From Mogibacterium sp. (GTDB lineage Bacteria > Bacillota > Clostridia > Peptostreptococcales > Anaerovoracaceae): a stretch of DNA of 5,264 bases. The stretch is taken from contig JAFREV010000161.1 of NCBI GenBank assembly GCA_017434685.1, positions 1-5,264 of the forward strand, read 5' to 3'. Positions 4,681 through 5,264 of this stretch are shown here, piece after piece (position 1 is the stretch's first letter; each line of letters starts with the position of its first letter). The translations under genes were made by a program, and so were the position numbers. The notes under the pieces are model-generated. The model was not told the DNA's origin. It ran no database searches and saw only the letters and a list, made by a program, of their open reading frames with translations.

Positions 4681-5264
4681 TTATCTTGCGTCCCTGAGCC
4701 CTATAGTCGTCTTGCAGATCAGTTTATCCAACGCCATCAGAAGCGACGGAAGCAGCAGTATTACCGTGAACATACTGATCAGCGCACCTCTGGCCATAAG
4801 CGTGCAGAAAGTGCTTATTATCGCTATGTTGGAATAGATCGATACGCCTATCGTGGCTGTGAAAAATCCCAGCGCACTGACTATAATCGACGGTATCGAC
4901 GCGCTCGTGGCCGTCTCGACCGCCTCTCTTCTGTCTTTACCGCCTATCCTCTCTTCCTTGTATCTGGTCGAAAGGAGTATCGCGTAGTCCACGGTCGATC
5001 CGAGCTGTATGGTGCTGATGCAGACCGGCACTATGAACGGCAGCTCAAGTCCCGTAAAGCCCGATATGCCGAGGTTCACTATGATGGCAAACTCTATGGC
5101 CACCACAAGTATGAACGGAAGCGAGACGGATTTGAGCACGAATAATATGATCACGAAAACCATTGCTATGGATATCGCGCTGACCACCTGGAAATCCTTA
5201 TTCGTGATTTCGATGAGGTCCTTGGTGGCCGGGCCTTCTCCTATCAGGGTCGCGCCCTCGTCAT
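4681..5264 (-). CDS. MMPL/RND-family transporter, C-terminal part (cut by window edge)
   Basis: The last 193 residues are present and the frame is open through the right edge. The visible part begins with the end of an extracytoplasmic domain (GPATKDLIEITNKDF), then shows membrane helices at about residues 26-45, 50-70 and 75-98, a basic cytoplasmic loop (RYKEERIGGKDRREAVETAT), and two more at about 115-135 and 138-172. QLGSTVDYAILL (Asp92-Tyr93 of the fragment) is the Asp-Tyr proton-relay motif of the second RND repeat in MmpL-type proteins. Members use proton flow to move lipids, drugs or other hydrophobic molecules out of the cell or across the envelope. The stop at 4681-4683 lies 42 bases before the heptad-repeat gene, which fits one operon. 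The substrate cannot be told, and any regulator upstream is outside the window. Confidence 0.93.
   Translation of the reverse strand, partial: DEGATLIGEGPATKDLIEITNKDFQVVSAISIAMVFVIILFVLKSVSLPFILVVAIEFAIIVNLGISGFTGLELPFIVPVCISTIQLGSTVDYAILLSTRYKEERIGGKDRREAVETATSASIPSIIVSALGFFTATIGVSIYSNIAIISTFCTLMARGALISMFTVILLLPSLLMALDKLICKTTIGLRDAR

Noticed and set aside
4630..5145. Plus-strand open frame opposite the transporter gene
   Set aside because: It is a Arg/Tyr-rich antisense reading of the MMPL gene with no family resemblance, and the minus strand shows clear membrane helices and the Asp-Tyr motif.

Overview
The window looks like chromosomal DNA from an anaerobic member of the Bacillota, most likely Clostridia. 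Supporting signs are strong AAGGAGG-type ribosome binding sites, a NuoE/HndA-type subunit behind a Rex-like operator, a clostridial-style S66 peptidase, and an RND (MMPL) exporter next to a large Leu/Gly heptad-repeat protein. I cannot name the species. Coding density is high at both ends, with an 850-base gene-poor interval in the middle.

Layout. At the left edge (1-226, minus strand) is the start of a NuoE/HydC/HndA-family subunit of an NADH-linked hydrogenase or oxidoreductase. It has a recognisable promoter whose -35 box lies inside a 12/14 match to the clostridial Rex operator. Divergent from it (459-1478, plus strand) is a complete S66 (LD-carboxypeptidase/MccF-like) serine peptidase. 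Its Ser and His are recognisable, but the usual acidic position appears to be Asp rather than Glu.

The interval 1479-2325 has no conventional gene. It holds a 63/64-bp tandem array (1494-1730) built of alternating GGGGGTA and TACCCCC arms, a hairpin, a possible 15-residue hydrophobic peptide gene on the minus strand with a very good ribosome binding site (1760-1807), a fragment of an ISL3-type transposase (1870-2067), and the intrinsic terminator of the operon that follows (2241-2262). It reads as a mobile-element scar zone.

The right half (2326-5264, minus strand) is a two-gene operon. The 3' part of an MMPL/RND-family transporter gene runs in from the right edge and ends at 4681. After 42 bases comes a 770-residue membrane-anchored protein with 43 xxxLxxG heptads in two blocks. 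This pair is a recurrent arrangement in Bacillota and probably forms a cell-envelope export system of unknown substrate.

The items most worth following are the 15-residue peptide gene with its adjacent hairpin, the hairpin array, and the two-block heptad protein with a recently expanded 42-bp repeat. I see no CRISPR array, tRNA, rRNA or phage module.
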